Shown: positions 1 through 12,465, counted from the stretch's first letter. The stretch is 64,000 nucleotides of DNA from Mitosporidium daphniae (GCF_000760515.2 NW_013546511.1:1-64000), one strand, 5' to 3'. The notes: a model not told the origin generated them from the sequence alone. Numbers and translations are program-made.

Positions 1-2803
1 CCTGCCAGAGCAGTGGCATTTCATCCTCAAGGTTCATGGATCGCAGCGATTAGCGAGTATATAATCAATATTTCCTGATTCTAGTACACTTGAGCTTCAT
101 CTTGCAAATATTGTTGAGGATCGGTCAAGCCTTAAAGCAATAGCTCATGAATATATGATCAAAGCGATCGCGTTTCATCCTAATAGAGATATTTTGGTAT
201 ATATTTGACAAAATTACCCATAGGCATCTATTGACTCGTCTGGGTCAATAAAGTTGTGGGATGTGTCCACAGAGAATTTAGAATCTGCTGTGCGAACAGT
301 TTCGCTTTTAGACATAGATTTTCCTTCGCCCATATATGCTGGACTCACTCCTGAATATCGAAAGTTGCTTGTTTCCCCCACTGAACGGCTATTTATTTCT
401 TGGAGACTACCTGATGGAAATTTCCTTGCAATACCTTCAAACGATTCTATCCAAATTTATTCTTTAATAGACAACAAATTTACATACTGTAATAGTCTTT
501 TTGGGGGACACACTAAGGTTGGTTATGAAGATATTAATTAAATTCTTTAGAGAGTTACATATGTTGAATGGTCCCCTTGTGGCACATGTTTGGCTTCAAT
601 TTCTGTCGATAAAAAGCTAATCGTTTGGCGGTTTTTTGATGAGAGCTCTACAAAAAATTATTCAATGGGGCTAATTCTCGAGTTGGAGGAAGTTCCAACA
701 GGGCTTGTCTGGATGCCTAATCAGATGAGTTTACTATTAGTATTTTAGCTCAAATTAACATTAGATCGATGAATCTGGAAGTTTTATGTATATTCCTATT
801 GTTTTAAACCCCTTGAGTAAGGCTTCTGAAAATAAGAATGGCCAATTAGCTTCTATTGAATCGGCCGTTCCAGATGTACCTATAGCTCGTCATAAAAGAA
901 AAAATACAATTTCAGAAGAAGTGGATGAAAATAATGGTATGGATGCCGACAAGGAAGCTAAAGCCTTACCCTCAACAACATATACAAACCCTAAAACTAA
1001 AAAGACCTCACAGCCTATAGAATCATCAGATGAAGAAATGGCTGCTCTTGATGAGTTTGCAGATGACCATGAGTTTGATGATGATATGGAAGAGGCAGGG
1101 GAAGAAGAAGAGGTAGAAGACGGCTTAACTGATCACGAAGAAGAAGAGGACTATAAAGATAATTTGGAAAATATAGTTGAACTTCAAGGAAGGCGGCTCG
1201 CTAAGCCATTCAAGAGCGTCAGTACATTTAGCCTTCCCTCAATTCCTGTGCTGCAACCCGGCTCGACTCCAATTATTGAGAAGCGGAGATTTTTGGCCTG
1301 GAATTCCATTGGATGGATTACCGTACTCTATGACGAAGATAGCGATGATCTGGGGACCATTGATATTGGGTTTAATGATCATTCTGCTATGAAACCGGTC
1401 CATTTTGTAGATTATGTTGGATATCATTTCGGTGCCCTTTCCAAAAAAGGCGCTTTTTTTGCCTCTAAATATAAGTCAAGAAATCCTTTCAAAAATGAAG
1501 TGCAGGCCAAGCCTTCCTCACTATATTACCTTCCATTTTTGTCTTGGGCACCCAAGTCTGAATGGAGAGCTGAATTAAGTGAATCAGAGAGTGTTTTGGC
1601 TATAGCATGCACGGATGATTATTCAGTAGTAGCAACTGATTTACTTTATATCCATATTTATTCATTGGGGGGCATTCAGCTTTTTCTATTTTCGATTCCT
1701 GAACCCATTGTATCTCTCGTCGCAGAGGGTAATATCCTTTTTTCCATTTTTGGAAGGTTCTCGGATATCACAACACAAAGATTATCGTTTTCTATATTTG
1801 ATTTGAAGGAGCAGCGAGATATCCCTATATCCAATAGATTATTGCCTCTCTCTTCACCAGATTCCTCAAGCAACGCCATTAAATTTAGGTCTCTTGTTAG
1901 TTCTGGTGATCCAGTTTCCGTTGTTTGGACTGGATTCGTTGATAACCTCTGTATACCTTCATTTATGGACTCTTGCGGCATCGTTCGAGCTCTATTTTCC
2001 GAGTCTGGTTGGCAATGGGTTCCTATTCTTGATTGTTACAAACAAGTTATGGGAAATTCCAATCCCGATACTGCGACTGGTGTTAAAATGAATTTATTCC
2101 CAGTGAGTCTGGATGAAAATAACATGCTTGTTGCCATGATGAAAGGGGATGATCCTTGGCCTGCTGTATTTCCAAAGCCTGTAATCAAAGAGCTAGCCAT
2201 ATATCCACCATCCCCACTTGGTAGGATTGACTTTGAGATAGAAAAAAAGTACACTTATGGAATCATTAATAATGGTATAGGTTCTTCGTTACATCTTTAT
2301 TTAAAAAAAAACATTCTCCCACAGCGTATGGAAATGTAGATGGCGTTCTTCCCTCAAAAAGGCGTGCAGAAAATTCCAAATTGGATAAGCTTTTGTTTGA
2401 ACTGCTAAAGGTACGTACTCTTATGTCTTTATCGCAATAGAAAGCTATTGATGGAAGTAAGCTCTCACTTGCCCTGGAGATATGTTCCCTTTTCCATTTG
2501 GAAAAATCCTTTGACTTTGCAATTCAATTGACAAGTGCTTCACATCTAGTTGATCTTTCCAGAAGAATTAAAGAAGTAAAATTGAAGAGATTTTCCACCG
2601 ATTCTTGTGTAGAAAATGAGACTGACAGAAATACTGACATTCATACTTCCGTGTCACAGCTCCTCATCCAGAGAGACCAAGGTTCAGCCACTTTCCAAAG
2701 CAAAAATTCATCCAGCTTCATGAATAGCATTTTGGAGGATCCCCGAACGCATGAAAACCACACAAAAACCTCAATCAAAGATTTTAGCGATACCTTCCGC
2801 TAA
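1..2803 (+). CDS. CTF4: Ctf4/Mcl1/WDHD1 replisome adaptor (5' partial)
   Basis: Ctf4 is a trimeric hub that links the CMG helicase to polymerase alpha and supports sister-chromatid cohesion. Seven exons are visible: 1-56, 85-196, 224-517, 551-739, 765-2280, 2325-2410 and 2441-2803. They total 872 codons in one frame, and the start lies outside the window. The first exons read WD40 blades (SIKLWD, KKLIVWR). A long acidic linker (about nt 1020-1180) follows. Then comes the SepB/Ctf4 beta-propeller, with RRFLAWNSIGWI and HFVDYVGYHFGALSKKGAFF typical of the family. The C-terminal helical domain has ALEICSLFHLEKSFDFA. There is no HMG box, as in fungal Ctf4. Introns are 25-44 nt with GT-AG ends. 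Family assignment is confident; the exact first exon is unknown. Confidence 0.9.
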
Positions 2804-2934
2804 TTAAATAAACTTGTTTCTCGACGAATGGCTTTAAAACTGCCTTTTAGACGCCCCGTCCGTCTTTTCTTAAAATTTAGCAAACTTTATCATATTGTGT
2901 CATCCCTATAAAGAGGCCAAGATGACTTGAAAAA

Positions 2935-3696
2935 ATGATGGCTCCCAGTTGCAAGAAATCATTGGTTCAAAAGCGGGCTTTAATTGTTTTAACGAATATC
3001 TCAAAGCTTCCGGGGAAAGATGCTGCTGATGTTTGCTTTACTGGGTTTGATGCAAGAGCTGTTGCTCACTTATGGAGCTTGCTTAAAGTAAGAAATTTTT
3101 ATCAAATTGACTACTGCACCCCGGAAGGGGGCCCGGCACCTCTTGATCCGAGATCTGCAGATGAAAGCAAAGATGACCCAATAGTCCAATCATTTCTTCA
3201 GAATAAGACATTAGTAGATACGTTTCAAGATACAATGTCTGCAAAAAGCATCGTAGAAAGTATGACAGAATACTCTCTGATTGGGCTCGTTGGGGCGCAC
3301 GGGGCCCTCATAGATGTTGCCGCCTCTCAAGATATTGCCAAATTAGTGACAATCGTATACGAACAGAATGGCCTTATATGCGCCATAGGTCACGGGCTTT
3401 GTGGAGCATTATGCTCTCAAACCTCATTAACCTCGTTCCCAGGAATTCCGCTTCTCAAAGAAAAAAAAGTGACCTCTTCCACACGCTCAGAGGATGAACA
3501 GCAGACGGCGCATGTGCCCTTTTTTCTTGATGAGAGACTAATGGCACTGGGCGCATGGGTTCTCAATAAAGGCCCCTTTGAGATAAACGTATGCATTGAC
3601 TATGGCAATGACGAAACCGGAAAAATTGTCACTGGACAAAATACAGCCTCTGTGCCCGCTTGGATTGAACTAATAGAGACTTTGATTATTCAATGA
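2935..3696 (+). CDS. DJ-1/PfpI-like class I glutamine-amidotransferase-fold protein, nucleophile replaced
   Basis: A single exon encodes 253 aa (252 from the second ATG). The alternating strands and the turn motifs VGAHG (residues 119-123) and AIGHG (150-154) match the DJ-1/PfpI/Hsp31 fold, where the usual nucleophile-elbow reading is A-x-C-H-G. Here Gly152 occupies the cysteine position. His153 is kept and a cysteine sits four residues further on (Cys156). The classic glyoxalase, chaperone or amidase chemistry may therefore be lost or moved. An ATG doublet (2935 and 2938) marks the start. It lies between Ctf4 and Sgf11, all on the plus strand. The exact subfamily (Hsp31-like or GATD-like) cannot be set from the sequence alone. 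Confidence 0.6.
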   Translation: MMAPSCKKSLVQKRALIVLTNISKLPGKDAADVCFTGFDARAVAHLWSLLKVRNFYQIDYCTPEGGPAPLDPRSADESKDDPIVQSFLQNKTLVDTFQDTMSAKSIVESMTEYSLIGLVGAHGALIDVAASQDIAKLVTIVYEQNGLICAIGHGLCGALCSQTSLTSFPGIPLLKEKKVTSSTRSEDEQQTAHVPFFLDERLMALGAWVLNKGPFEINVCIDYGNDETGKIVTGQNTASVPAWIELIETLIIQ

Positions 3697-3881
3697 TCAT
3701 TTAAAATAAATTAGCAAACATGATGACATCAGGAGATGGTAAGAACATTCATGAAACATGAGCTAGATCATCTATCTACATGATAGCACAGATGCATCTC
3801 TGTTTGTATTCGTCAAGATTTCAACCCATTTTATTATACCGTTAGGTTGGTAATTTTGAGTTGCAACCCTAACTTGTGCTT

Positions 3882-4145
3882 ATGGAGGACCATCTGTTCC
3901 GCCTGCTTCTTATAGATGTCGTACTAGAGTCCGTGGTGAAAACCATTTGGGAAGATGATCCTCACATGCGTTCTAAAAATATACACATTCCCATGTTCTC
4001 AAACATTTCAGATTCAACGCAGAAACAGACCCGGTGTCCTAAGTGCCAGCGCATCGTCGCTGTACTCAGATTTGCCCCTCATTTGGAAAAGTGCCTCGGG
4101 ATGGGACGCCAGGCGGCCTTATCGAAGCCCCTTGTTCACAAGTGA
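3882..4145 (+). CDS. SGF11: SAGA deubiquitinase module subunit Sgf11 (ATXN7L3-like zinc finger)
   Basis: An intronless 87-aa protein. The C-terminal half holds the Sgf11-type zinc finger: CPKCQ, then [14 protein letters not shown], with ligands C-x2-C-x(n)-H-x3-C. The basic helix (RFAPHLEKC) docks this protein on the nucleosome acidic patch, and the N-terminal helix (roughly residues 1-25) binds Sgf73/Sus1/Ubp8 in known complexes. The length is close to the yeast protein. The first ATG after an upstream in-frame GTG is at 3882. A CCC-like box (AACCCTAAC, about 3864-3872) lies some 10 nt before it. Confidence 0.85.
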   Translation: MEDHLFRLLLIDVVLESVVKTIWEDDPHMRSKNIHIPMFSNISDSTQKQTRCPKCQRIVAVLRFAPHLEKCLGMGRQAALSKPLVHK

Positions 4146-4258
4146 ATCATAATCGAATATGATACTGCATTTAAGCGGGGCACCACTTGGTCGAGAAAAT
4201 ATCCTAGACCAACCATTAAATCAATCAATTTGAAAATAACATTTTATTGAAAGAGACA

Positions 4259-6223
4259 CTACTTTGAGAGGATAATCTCTCCATATGGTCTTTGCTGTTG
4301 GGCTGTGATAGCGCCCAAAGACGTTAATCTTAGCACTTGATAGAAGCTTATGGCAACGTCTCTACGTGTTCTGCAGTGTTCAGAAAGGACTGTATTTAAA
4401 GATAAAGAGGGTCCGGAAAAATTATTCAAAATCTGTTCTAGCTTTTCACAGTAAGAGTCGCCACCTTGCAAAGTTTGTGTGAGATTAAGCTTTTCAGCAG
4501 CTGGTGATATGGAGCTTACGATTGATGCAAATTGATCCAGGGATGAGATATTGCCTATCTCTTGGATCTCTGCACAAAAACCCTCGCTTGGGTCTTCTGC
4601 TGGAGAAGAATCAGCAACATGTAGTTCTCGTTGGGTAGCTTCTGAAATATCATCAATCATATCCAAGTTGGTCAAACCAATCGGAGTAGAAGACCTTTGA
4701 GGAATTTCATTATCTGCCAGCGTGGAAAAAGCGTCGATTTTTGGCGAACTAGCCTTGCAAGAAATTTTTGATTCAAAATCCAACATTGAAATATCAGGAT
4801 GGTCGTGGAAGCCCGTTCCAAGAGCAAGTAACTCGCTTAAAAATGAATCTACTTGTTTAATCGGAAGGATAAGGTCGACGGTCAAGCTTTCTATACTCCG
4901 GAGCGTATCACTGGCCCCCTTTAACTGCAGTTGGATAGTTGTGGAGGGTAGTTCCGTAGTTAGGTCCATATTTACCAGAAGATGAGCTTTTCGCTCTCCC
5001 AAAGGAATACCAAACGTAGTCTTTGATGTTGATGAAGGGGCATTACTCCCCTTGTGGCGCTTGCGGATCCGCCCGTCAGAATTTTCAGCAGAAGATTCAG
5101 AAATGTCTGACGGATCGACGGATCCACCGAAGGTAAGGATCTTGGCAATCTCTGAAATTACATCTGGAGATCCGAGAATTCGAGTGGCTTCGATCGGACT
5201 AGGCACTGCAAACATAGCTGCAGGATCACCTTGAGAAGTAAAGGATACTTCTTTTATGGGGGTTGACTGAGCCGCCTGAAGGGGAGAAAAGGAAATCTCT
5301 TTGTCTGGATGAAAAAAGTCTAATTGTTGGCCATCATCTCCAAAAAGCAATGGCTCTTTAATTTCTTCCCCGAGGGTATTGAGCGGTGAAGAAGGTATTT
5401 GGGATTTTCGAACAATTTCTACGTTCGACAGATGTTCATCGTTTTCAAAAGAAGCGCCAAAGAGCGTCCTATCAAGAGAAAGCTTTGGATTCACCAGAAG
5501 AGGCTCGTCAAATTGCTTCATTGGGGTGCATTGGAAGAGTGTCTGTGGAGAAACAGTATTTATTTCCAATCCTTGCCCAAAATCGCCTCCCATATGGAAC
5601 GAAAAGAGATCATCAAACAAGCGCAGGTCCTTGGTTGGTGTTGCTAGTTTAAGAGCACTTTCTGGAATGTGTAAATCTGTCCCTCGTAGCTCTTCAATTT
5701 CGGTAGGCATCCTGTGATAAAAAAGATTGATTTTACTGTATAGAAAGAGGTGGTCGCCACATTGCAGCTAAGTCAGAAAGAAGATCTTGTGTTTGGATTT
5801 GCTGCGCCTCTATTGTTATCGACTCCTTCATAACGCTGATTGTAGAAACGGGGGCATGTTCCTTACCCATGCTGGAGCCCTAAAAAAAGGGAATATGCTT
5901 GTACTATTGAAAGCCTTGAGATGACCTCTGTGCAGTCCTCTAAAAGATATCGGGTTTTTCTAAGAAATATGCGAACAAGTCCCAAAAGTAGCTGTCCCTT
6001 CAACCTAAGCGCCATTGGCGGTAGGGACCCGCCAGAGCTGGCGCTGGTCTCCATCATCGATTTCAGAAGCGAACCCACCGCAGCAGGAATATCTGTAGAA
6101 ATCACAAGCGACCGAGAAAGCTTTTTTTCCATATGAGCGGCTAGCCATAGCGTAGCCAGGGGTCCTGAGTGTTACCGAAATTGGGATACCTTTTTTACTT
6201 AGAACCGTGTCTGAAAAGAACAT
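4259..6223 (-). CDS. RAD21: Rad21/Scc1-type alpha-kleisin of cohesin
   Basis: The gene has four exons on the minus strand, separated by three introns that are each exactly 25 nt (6165-6189, 5880-5904, 5712-5736). Splicing rebuilds the canonical N-terminus MFFSDTVLSKKGPLATLW followed by LAAHMEKKLSR and GQLLLGLVRIFLRKTRYLL, the kleisin Smc3-binding domain. The middle is long, acidic and Ser-rich, as in Rad21/Rec8. The last about 60 residues form the winged helix that binds Smc1 (RRDVAISFYQVLRLTSLG, then QQQRPYGEI). Both termini match the family. The mitotic Rad21 or meiotic Rec8 identity is not settled; the N-terminus looks more like Rad21. A run of Ser/Thr-Pro sites suggests CDK regulation (inference). 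Confidence 0.9.
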
Positions 6224-6348
6224 TCGTGATGGTGCTGTTGTTTACAATTGGCAGTTCACAATTGCAATTAAATTGCAGTACATACTTTTCTAAATCAAAT
6301 TTGGGTTAAGGTAAAAAAGTTAAATTTTATTGAGATAATATTCCCCGC

Positions 6349-9300
6349 ATGCATTCCAATGGCACTGTCCGGAGACAGTCTTTTCCTTGTCTCTCCACCG
6401 CAATTGGCTTTCCAATTTTTGTAGGCCACTCCACTCCGGTACAGATATTAATAGATCGCTTATGGCCATCTCTTGGTCCTTCCACTTCTCAAAAGACTCT
6501 GCTCGAAATGGTCTCTCTTCTTAATACACAGTGGCTTTGTGACCCATCAATACAATGGCTTCCATTTTTGGCGTGTGATTGGCGGACATTACTTGATGCT
6601 GTTAGTTTTCTTTCGCAGGGCGAATTGTCTGTGCAAATAATCAAATTTTGGAAGTTCGTAGTGGTCGCATCTAGAGAAATGAAGGTCATATATGATGCGA
6701 TTTCTTTCAAGGATCTCTTACAAATATTGGTCAAGTCGTACCTAAAGTGTATTGAATCTCCGATTTCGATGGTTGCAGAACATCTTCTTGATTTATTCGT
6801 TATCTATCTTAATATTTATTCGGCATCCGAATTCCTTGATCTTGCCCTCGTTGCATATTCCCGGTGTTCCGTTCTTTGGGGCTCTTCTGAGATATTTAAG
6901 GACCTACTTCTAGCCTTTTCAATGAAATTCCAACATCCCGCCACCCCGGTGAAATTGCAACAGGCTGCTTTTAGGCTGTTGCCTCGAGCGATTGAACCTA
7001 CCGATCGGCGTCTTATGGAGGCTCTAGCTTTTGGAGAGCATCCAGATCTTTGTGCACTATCACCTTCTCTTTTGAAGGCCTTAGTTTTCGAGTTTTTTCC
7101 GGAAACCCTCACCCTCCCACCATCGCCATCCTCCTTGCTTTTGGCATCGTTTTTATTGCCTCCTCAAAAGAGAGACGGTTCTTTGCACTCTATCCCAACA
7201 TATCCCAATGAACGGGAGATTTTCGCCACAGACGGAGATAGCGACACCATTCTGTCTGCATCTTTTTTTACACCCTTGCTTGCATGTTCAAATCGGATTT
7301 ATTTGCCTTCGCTTGCAGATGTTTTCTACTCGAAAGAATATTTTTCAAGGACGCTTTCCATTCAAAGGGTTGACCTGGCTCAAGAACTTAAGCTTGAGCT
7401 TTTGGATATAGCCAAACGACTCGCTCCGGCTCCTCCACGTTGGGCAAGGATGGGCTGCTGGCTCGCTCCTGGCTCTCCGTCGCTCATGGAAGTTTCTGGG
7501 TGTGCACTTGGTGAATTTCTCCCTGCTTGGATTTCTCTTTCACTTGAAATTATTCTTCCTCCTCTCTCTGATGTTGTAGATGAATGGGAATCGCTCAAAA
7601 AAGGCGATCTTTTATTTATGATGCATTTGAAATCAAGCGTCGAGATTTTAGCAGTCAAGGCCTGTGAATTTGAAGGCTTCCTTTCTTCGGATGGAAGGGT
7701 CCTCGAGTCCCTTGGCGGGTTTAAAAGGAAAAGGCTTGCCGAATCAACAAGCGGCGAGCATCGCATTCTTGTCGTCCGGGTGTATCCAGAAAACGTTGAA
7801 GAAGGAAACCAGTTTAAATTCAACGTTCTCGTTCGCCGAGACCCAAAATGTGCGCCCTTTAAATTTTTCTTAAAGGCATTGAAGCGCCAAGCTGTTAGCG
7901 AGAAGAGTATACCTATTTTGCAAAATCATTTTAGAGAATTTACACCGGAAGGTAACATGGAAATGGCAGTCGCCCCTTCTGCTCTTTCCATTGCTCTTAA
8001 TACTGTGGATAAGCCTGTTGTGATTTTAGGACCCCCAGGGTCTGGAAAGACTCGAGCTGCCGCTGAAATCGCGGTATCAATGTACAACCGAGATGAAAAT
8101 GCAAAAATTCTTCTCATTACTCACAACCATGCTACACTTGATCTTCTTTTAAAACGTCTCGTTGATATGGTAGACTTTTCTTTCGAACATTCCACAGGTT
8201 TATCACTGGTGTCCATGAGGCCCTCCCATTTTGTTCGACTGGGGGTATCTAATTCTTTTGCTACAGATTCTTCCTCCCCTCTTACCGCTTCTGGGCGGCT
8301 TGCGCTGATTGAGGAAAGAAGAGTTGAGCTTTTAAATTTAGTCGATCAAATGGCCAAATCTTTGGGGCTAGATGCTGCTGACCATGGAGCAACTTGCGAC
8401 AGTGCGGAGACCTTTTTCCTGACCCTGCTACCTTTGGAGATAAAATCCGATCCATATGTGGTGTCTCTATTTTCTGAACTACGCCGACTACGTCCTCTTG
8501 AAGTGCTGCCATCTCAGAATGAGCGAGTAAGATACCTTTTAGCCCACGAGGCTAGAATTGTTGCTGCAACAATTTCTCAATTGATCAAATCTAGTGAGCT
8601 GCGAGATCTTCCTCTCAAAAACTTTTTCACCATCATCGTTGACAATGCTTGTGCAATTTTAGATTCAGAACTGTCTCTCATTGCTTCATTATTTGAAAGT
8701 CGCCAGCTGATTTTGATTGGAGACCATATGATGCTACCTCCTGTCACTCGTTCACCTATCATCAGCGAACATATTGGCGCTGAACGTTCTCTCTATGCTA
8801 ACCTTATCAGGAGATATGAGGGTGGAGCGATTCCGATTACCGATCAATCGGCAATATCCATTCTTCCTTGTAAGTGGCGGTGTAGGGAAGAGATCGCTGC
8901 TCTTTTTGCATGGAGATATGCTCGCTTCGCGAATTCTTTACCAAAAAATAGCCACCCTGCTAGCTACGCCATTGAAGTTTCGACGGCTTTTGGTTTTGCA
9001 GAAAACAAGGGGTAAGATCTCGGCATTTATTTTAGGTTTTCGCATACATTTCAATGGATAGATGTCGAGCGGCAAACTTCTCAACATGGTTGGGGCGAAT
9101 CTGAACCGGTTCCAAATTATTTCCAGGTACCTTTCTGTGCAGAATTAACGTTTTGTAGAACATCGATGAGGCCGAATATGCCGTGGCAATATTCAAATAC
9201 ATGATCAAAATTGGTTATGACCCCAGCTCGATCTCCATACTGGCAATGTATAATGGACAGAAGGATTTGATTTCGGATATCCTGAAACAAAAATCCACAA

Positions 9301-9677
9301 TTATGCCCAAAGAGGTTTCCTCTGTGGATCATTATCAAGGGCTTTCAAACGACTTTATAATACTGTCAATGGTGCGAACCAGGCGACTGGGTCATACGCA
9401 AGATCTCCGGAGATGGATAACCTCAATCTCAAGATGCAGACTGGGCTTATATGTGTTGGGAAATTGGAAGCTTTTCAATGGAGCAGCGCAGGAGGGAATT
9501 GTGGCATTTGGACCTTCTCTTGAAATCTTTGCAGAGAAGCCACTATCTCTTGTGATAAAACCTCAGGAGGATGAGATTACAATATCAAATGCTTTGCAAT
9601 TAGACTCCATAACTCTCCGCACGGGGAACGACCCCCAACCATCTGCATCGGATGACGATGAGGACGAAGATGATTAA
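6349..9677 (+). CDS. AQR: Aquarius/IBP160-like spliceosomal SF1 helicase
   Basis: Three exons (6349-9011, 9036-9126, 9159-9677) encode 1090 aa, shorter than animal Aquarius. Aquarius is the intron-binding helicase of the activated spliceosome. The N-terminal half is helical armadillo-like, without clear motifs. The SF1 core begins near residue 560 with Walker A GPPGSGKT. It continues through the Aquarius-like block LLAHEARIVAATISQL and IGDHMMLPPV. After the two introns come WGESEPVPNYFQN, DEAEYAVAIFKYM, MYNGQKDLI, LSNDFIILSMVRTRRLGH and ISRCRLGLYVLG, all in Aquarius order. Motif II reads VDNACA, so its second acidic residue is Asn. The C-terminus is acidic (DDDEDEDD). An AAATTT-like box lies about 25 nt before the ATG. 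Confidence 0.88.
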
Positions 9678-9827
9678 TCAATAAAGTTAACGTCCCGATG
9701 GCTGAAAACCCCAAAGTCTCTTGCACAATTAAAAGACCACCGCACGCCGGGATGGAATTTGCAAATTTATAATAATAACGCGGTACTTTTTGTCAAGTTG
9801 TATACAAAATAATGGCTTTATCCATGC

Positions 9828-11748
9828 TCATGTGTGGGGGAATAGATCGGCTTCATTGGATGAAATTTCAGGGATCACTATAGGAGGAGATATCCCGAAT
9901 TCCTCAGCCGTATGCATAACTTTAAACTCTCCACAGTTGTTCAGGTGCTCATGCTCGAGCCGAAAAAGAGCCCAAAGAGATCTCCTAACGACCTCCCCAA
10001 ATGCAACCATTGATATGATCCATGGATTGAAAGCAGGTATGGTCCAACTAAACCGAAGGGCAGCGTTGGCAAAGATCAGCAAATAATAGGGAAATCTCCT
10101 TCCACCGCCAACCAATAACCCTTTTTTTCGAAGCAGAAATGTGCCACTTGCTTGCAATGCGAATCCCCAATCCATAACCATGTCCCAATAAAGAGAAAAT
10201 AATGTTGAAAGCAAAGAAAACACGACCCTAAACGCATAAAAAAGCATCGACTAACCAAATGCACCAAAGCCATTGCGATGGTGAGGTTGGAAACACCGAA
10301 AATATGGTAGCAAGCAATGCAAGCGAATACTTCAATGCATTCAAAAGATGAATCTTTGATTTGCTTACATTTTCATCCAAGTACCGACGAAGAGATTGTA
10401 AAATTCGGAACGTGGGAGGAATTGCTATCAGCAAAATCAGCGCTATTTTGTAATTGAGAGAGCTAGCCCACAATTCTTTGATGGACGAGATATTTGGGTT
10501 CTAAAAGCAAATGTTAAAATATGGCTCTCTACCTGGTATAATGTAAATATCAAAACCGGCACACGAAAAACAATTCCAAGACTCATAAGTGCATCTCCAA
10601 AGAAGAAATGCCTAAACCTAATGGGCCCTCTGAGAAGCGAAAAAATACTTTCGCTAAAAAGGCGGATCACATATGTGCGAGCGGATGAATAAAAACGAAT
10701 TGGGAACGCTATTACAGTCAACACTACCAAATATGAAAGGAACAACGCCGTCATCAAGCTAATTTTGGAGAGCATAATCAACCCGAAAATAACGATAAAA
10801 GTGATAAAGGAGAGCAATTCTGCTCTCTGCGGTACTGAGAGTGTGTCTCTGGGGTCTAACTGGAAAATAAATCCATAAGAGATATGAGAAAACGAACAAT
10901 AAAGCTCAACAATCAGAAATCCCCAAAATAGAGCCAATGGCAAACCTACGGAAAGGAAGGAAAGAAGCAAAAATATTTGATCATTGAAAAAAGTGGTTGC
11001 AAAGACGAACAGAAGGACGCAGGAGGCGCCCAAATAAAAGCCCCCCATAAATGAAGAGCGATGATGAAGTCTTCCTCCAAGATAATGGATATCGGAAGGA
11101 AGTCGAAGCGCTAGCATCGCCATATGCCTGTCTCCGGAAGCAAAATGGGACGTATAAATATTCTAAATGTTAAACGCGCATCATTTTGTACCTCCAGTTC
11201 TAAGATAAGCTCGTTAAGCAGCGGTTGTGTGGAAAAAATTCTGCGTTTCCCAAGAGCCTCCATAAACGTAGCCGTATATGATCTATAGGTGACCTATGCG
11301 TAAATGCAAGGCCAAGTACCTTGTCAAACTTTTTTATAATTTTACGAAACCCAATCTTGTTTAGACGTCTATATGCCCCTAGAAGTAAGAAGCCTCTATA
11401 CATCTCAAGATATGCTCTTCGTAGCTGTTCAATGCGTTTCCGAGACGTGCTGATAGAACTCTCCCTCAACGCCAGCTGAAGAGAAAGCTTTGATTGGCGA
11501 AACTCTTCTTCTTTTTCAGAGTAAAATGTATCTACTTTGATGAGTTCCTTTTCGAGTTGAGACAAGAAGATTTGCTCCTTTAAGGAAAGAGGCGAATAGT
11601 TTGAAATAGAAGAAGAAAGATCGGGAGAAGAATCTGGGCGCAAAGAGTACGGGACCTGCTTCAAAAGAACCTTGAGCGAGTTGTAGTCAATGTACATACT
11701 CTGCCACTCATTAATGGCCTCCCGTTTTAGTTGTTCTCCAAATTTCAT
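9828..11748 (-). CDS. SYG1: SPX-EXS protein, XPR1/SYG1-type phosphate exporter
   Basis: Five exons (11748-11320, 11293-11192, 11162-10533, 10500-10256, 10227-9828) give 601 aa. Residues 1-170 are an SPX domain starting MKFGEQLKREAINEWQ and YIDYNSLKVLLK, the inositol-pyrophosphate sensor. After the second splice the family motif YTSHFASGDR joins a membrane domain with about eight hydrophobic segments. The EXS domain is near the end (SLYWDMVMDWGFALQ). In yeast and animals this protein exports phosphate and reads cellular phosphate status. Introns are 26, 29, 32 and 28 nt. It faces Aquarius tail to tail, with about 150 nt between stop codons. Confidence 0.9.
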
Positions 11749-11911
11749 ACCCTTGAAATGAAAATATTCCCAAAAATGTTACATAACCTAAAGTGCATCA
11801 ATAAAAATTTACAAATTGGACTGCAGTCCAATCTGGTCCTCGACAATCCATAAAAATTAACGCCATCTTCAACATTGCATTTTGCTGCCAAATTACACAT
11901 TTGCAGATCTG

Positions 11912-12025
11912 ATGATCAGGAAACAAAAAAGAAGCCCACTCAAAAATAGCGTCGCTGAACGACTAGATGCAGCTCTTTACTTGGAAATAATCAATCGCGT
12001 ATCTAGGAGGGCCCACGCAGCATAA
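11912..12025 (+). CDS. possible 37-residue basic ORF
   Basis: This short ATG-to-stop frame in an otherwise empty intergenic stretch reads a basic N-terminus (MIRKQKRSPLKNS) followed by an amphipathic helix (VAERLDAALYLEIINRV). The composition looks protein-like, and a possible acceptor (TTTGCAG) lies just upstream, so it could be the last exon of a small spliced gene. I do not recognise the family. It may be chance. Confidence 0.25.
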   Translation: MIRKQKRSPLKNSVAERLDAALYLEIINRVSRRAHAA

Positions 12026-12465
12026 GATTTATAGAAAAATGATCATTAGATTTACTAATGTGCTAGTAAACGATTTAAATAAAGGTTTTCAGATATTTCA
12101 ACTCTTTCAATATCTCGGAAATGGTTTCCAAACGAAGCCGATATCTTTTCAATCTTCAGGTTATCTAGACGTTTCTTCCCGATTTCGAAACTTACTTGGT
12201 TGCTCCACATGCCGGTTTCATATTTTCAATCTCATTCAATGATGAGACCGTTTTTCCGTTGCTCTAATTATCGGGATAGCATTTACAATATTCAGCCCAT
12301 TTTATATGGCATACCTAGCTATTAGCTGCTGCCATTCAGATTAATATCCCGAATTTGGGCTTTGAAATTTTAATTTTAATCGTGGCATCGGTTTAGTGCT
12401 CACGGCCATACAAAGGCGTTTACATTTTAATTTGTTGAGCTCATTAATCCGATTTTTTGAATTTT
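12026..12465. other. intergenic stretch, A/T-rich, upstream of the P4-ATPase
   Basis: No convincing coding exon or RNA gene is seen. Runs of AATTTTAATTTTAA type occur at about 12364-12380 and again just before the ATG at 12466, in keeping with the start-proximal boxes of other genes here. Confidence 0.5.

Noticed and set aside
7380-7823. 147-codon antisense ORF in Aquarius
   Set aside because: No recognisable motif; the sense strand is a continuous conserved protein.
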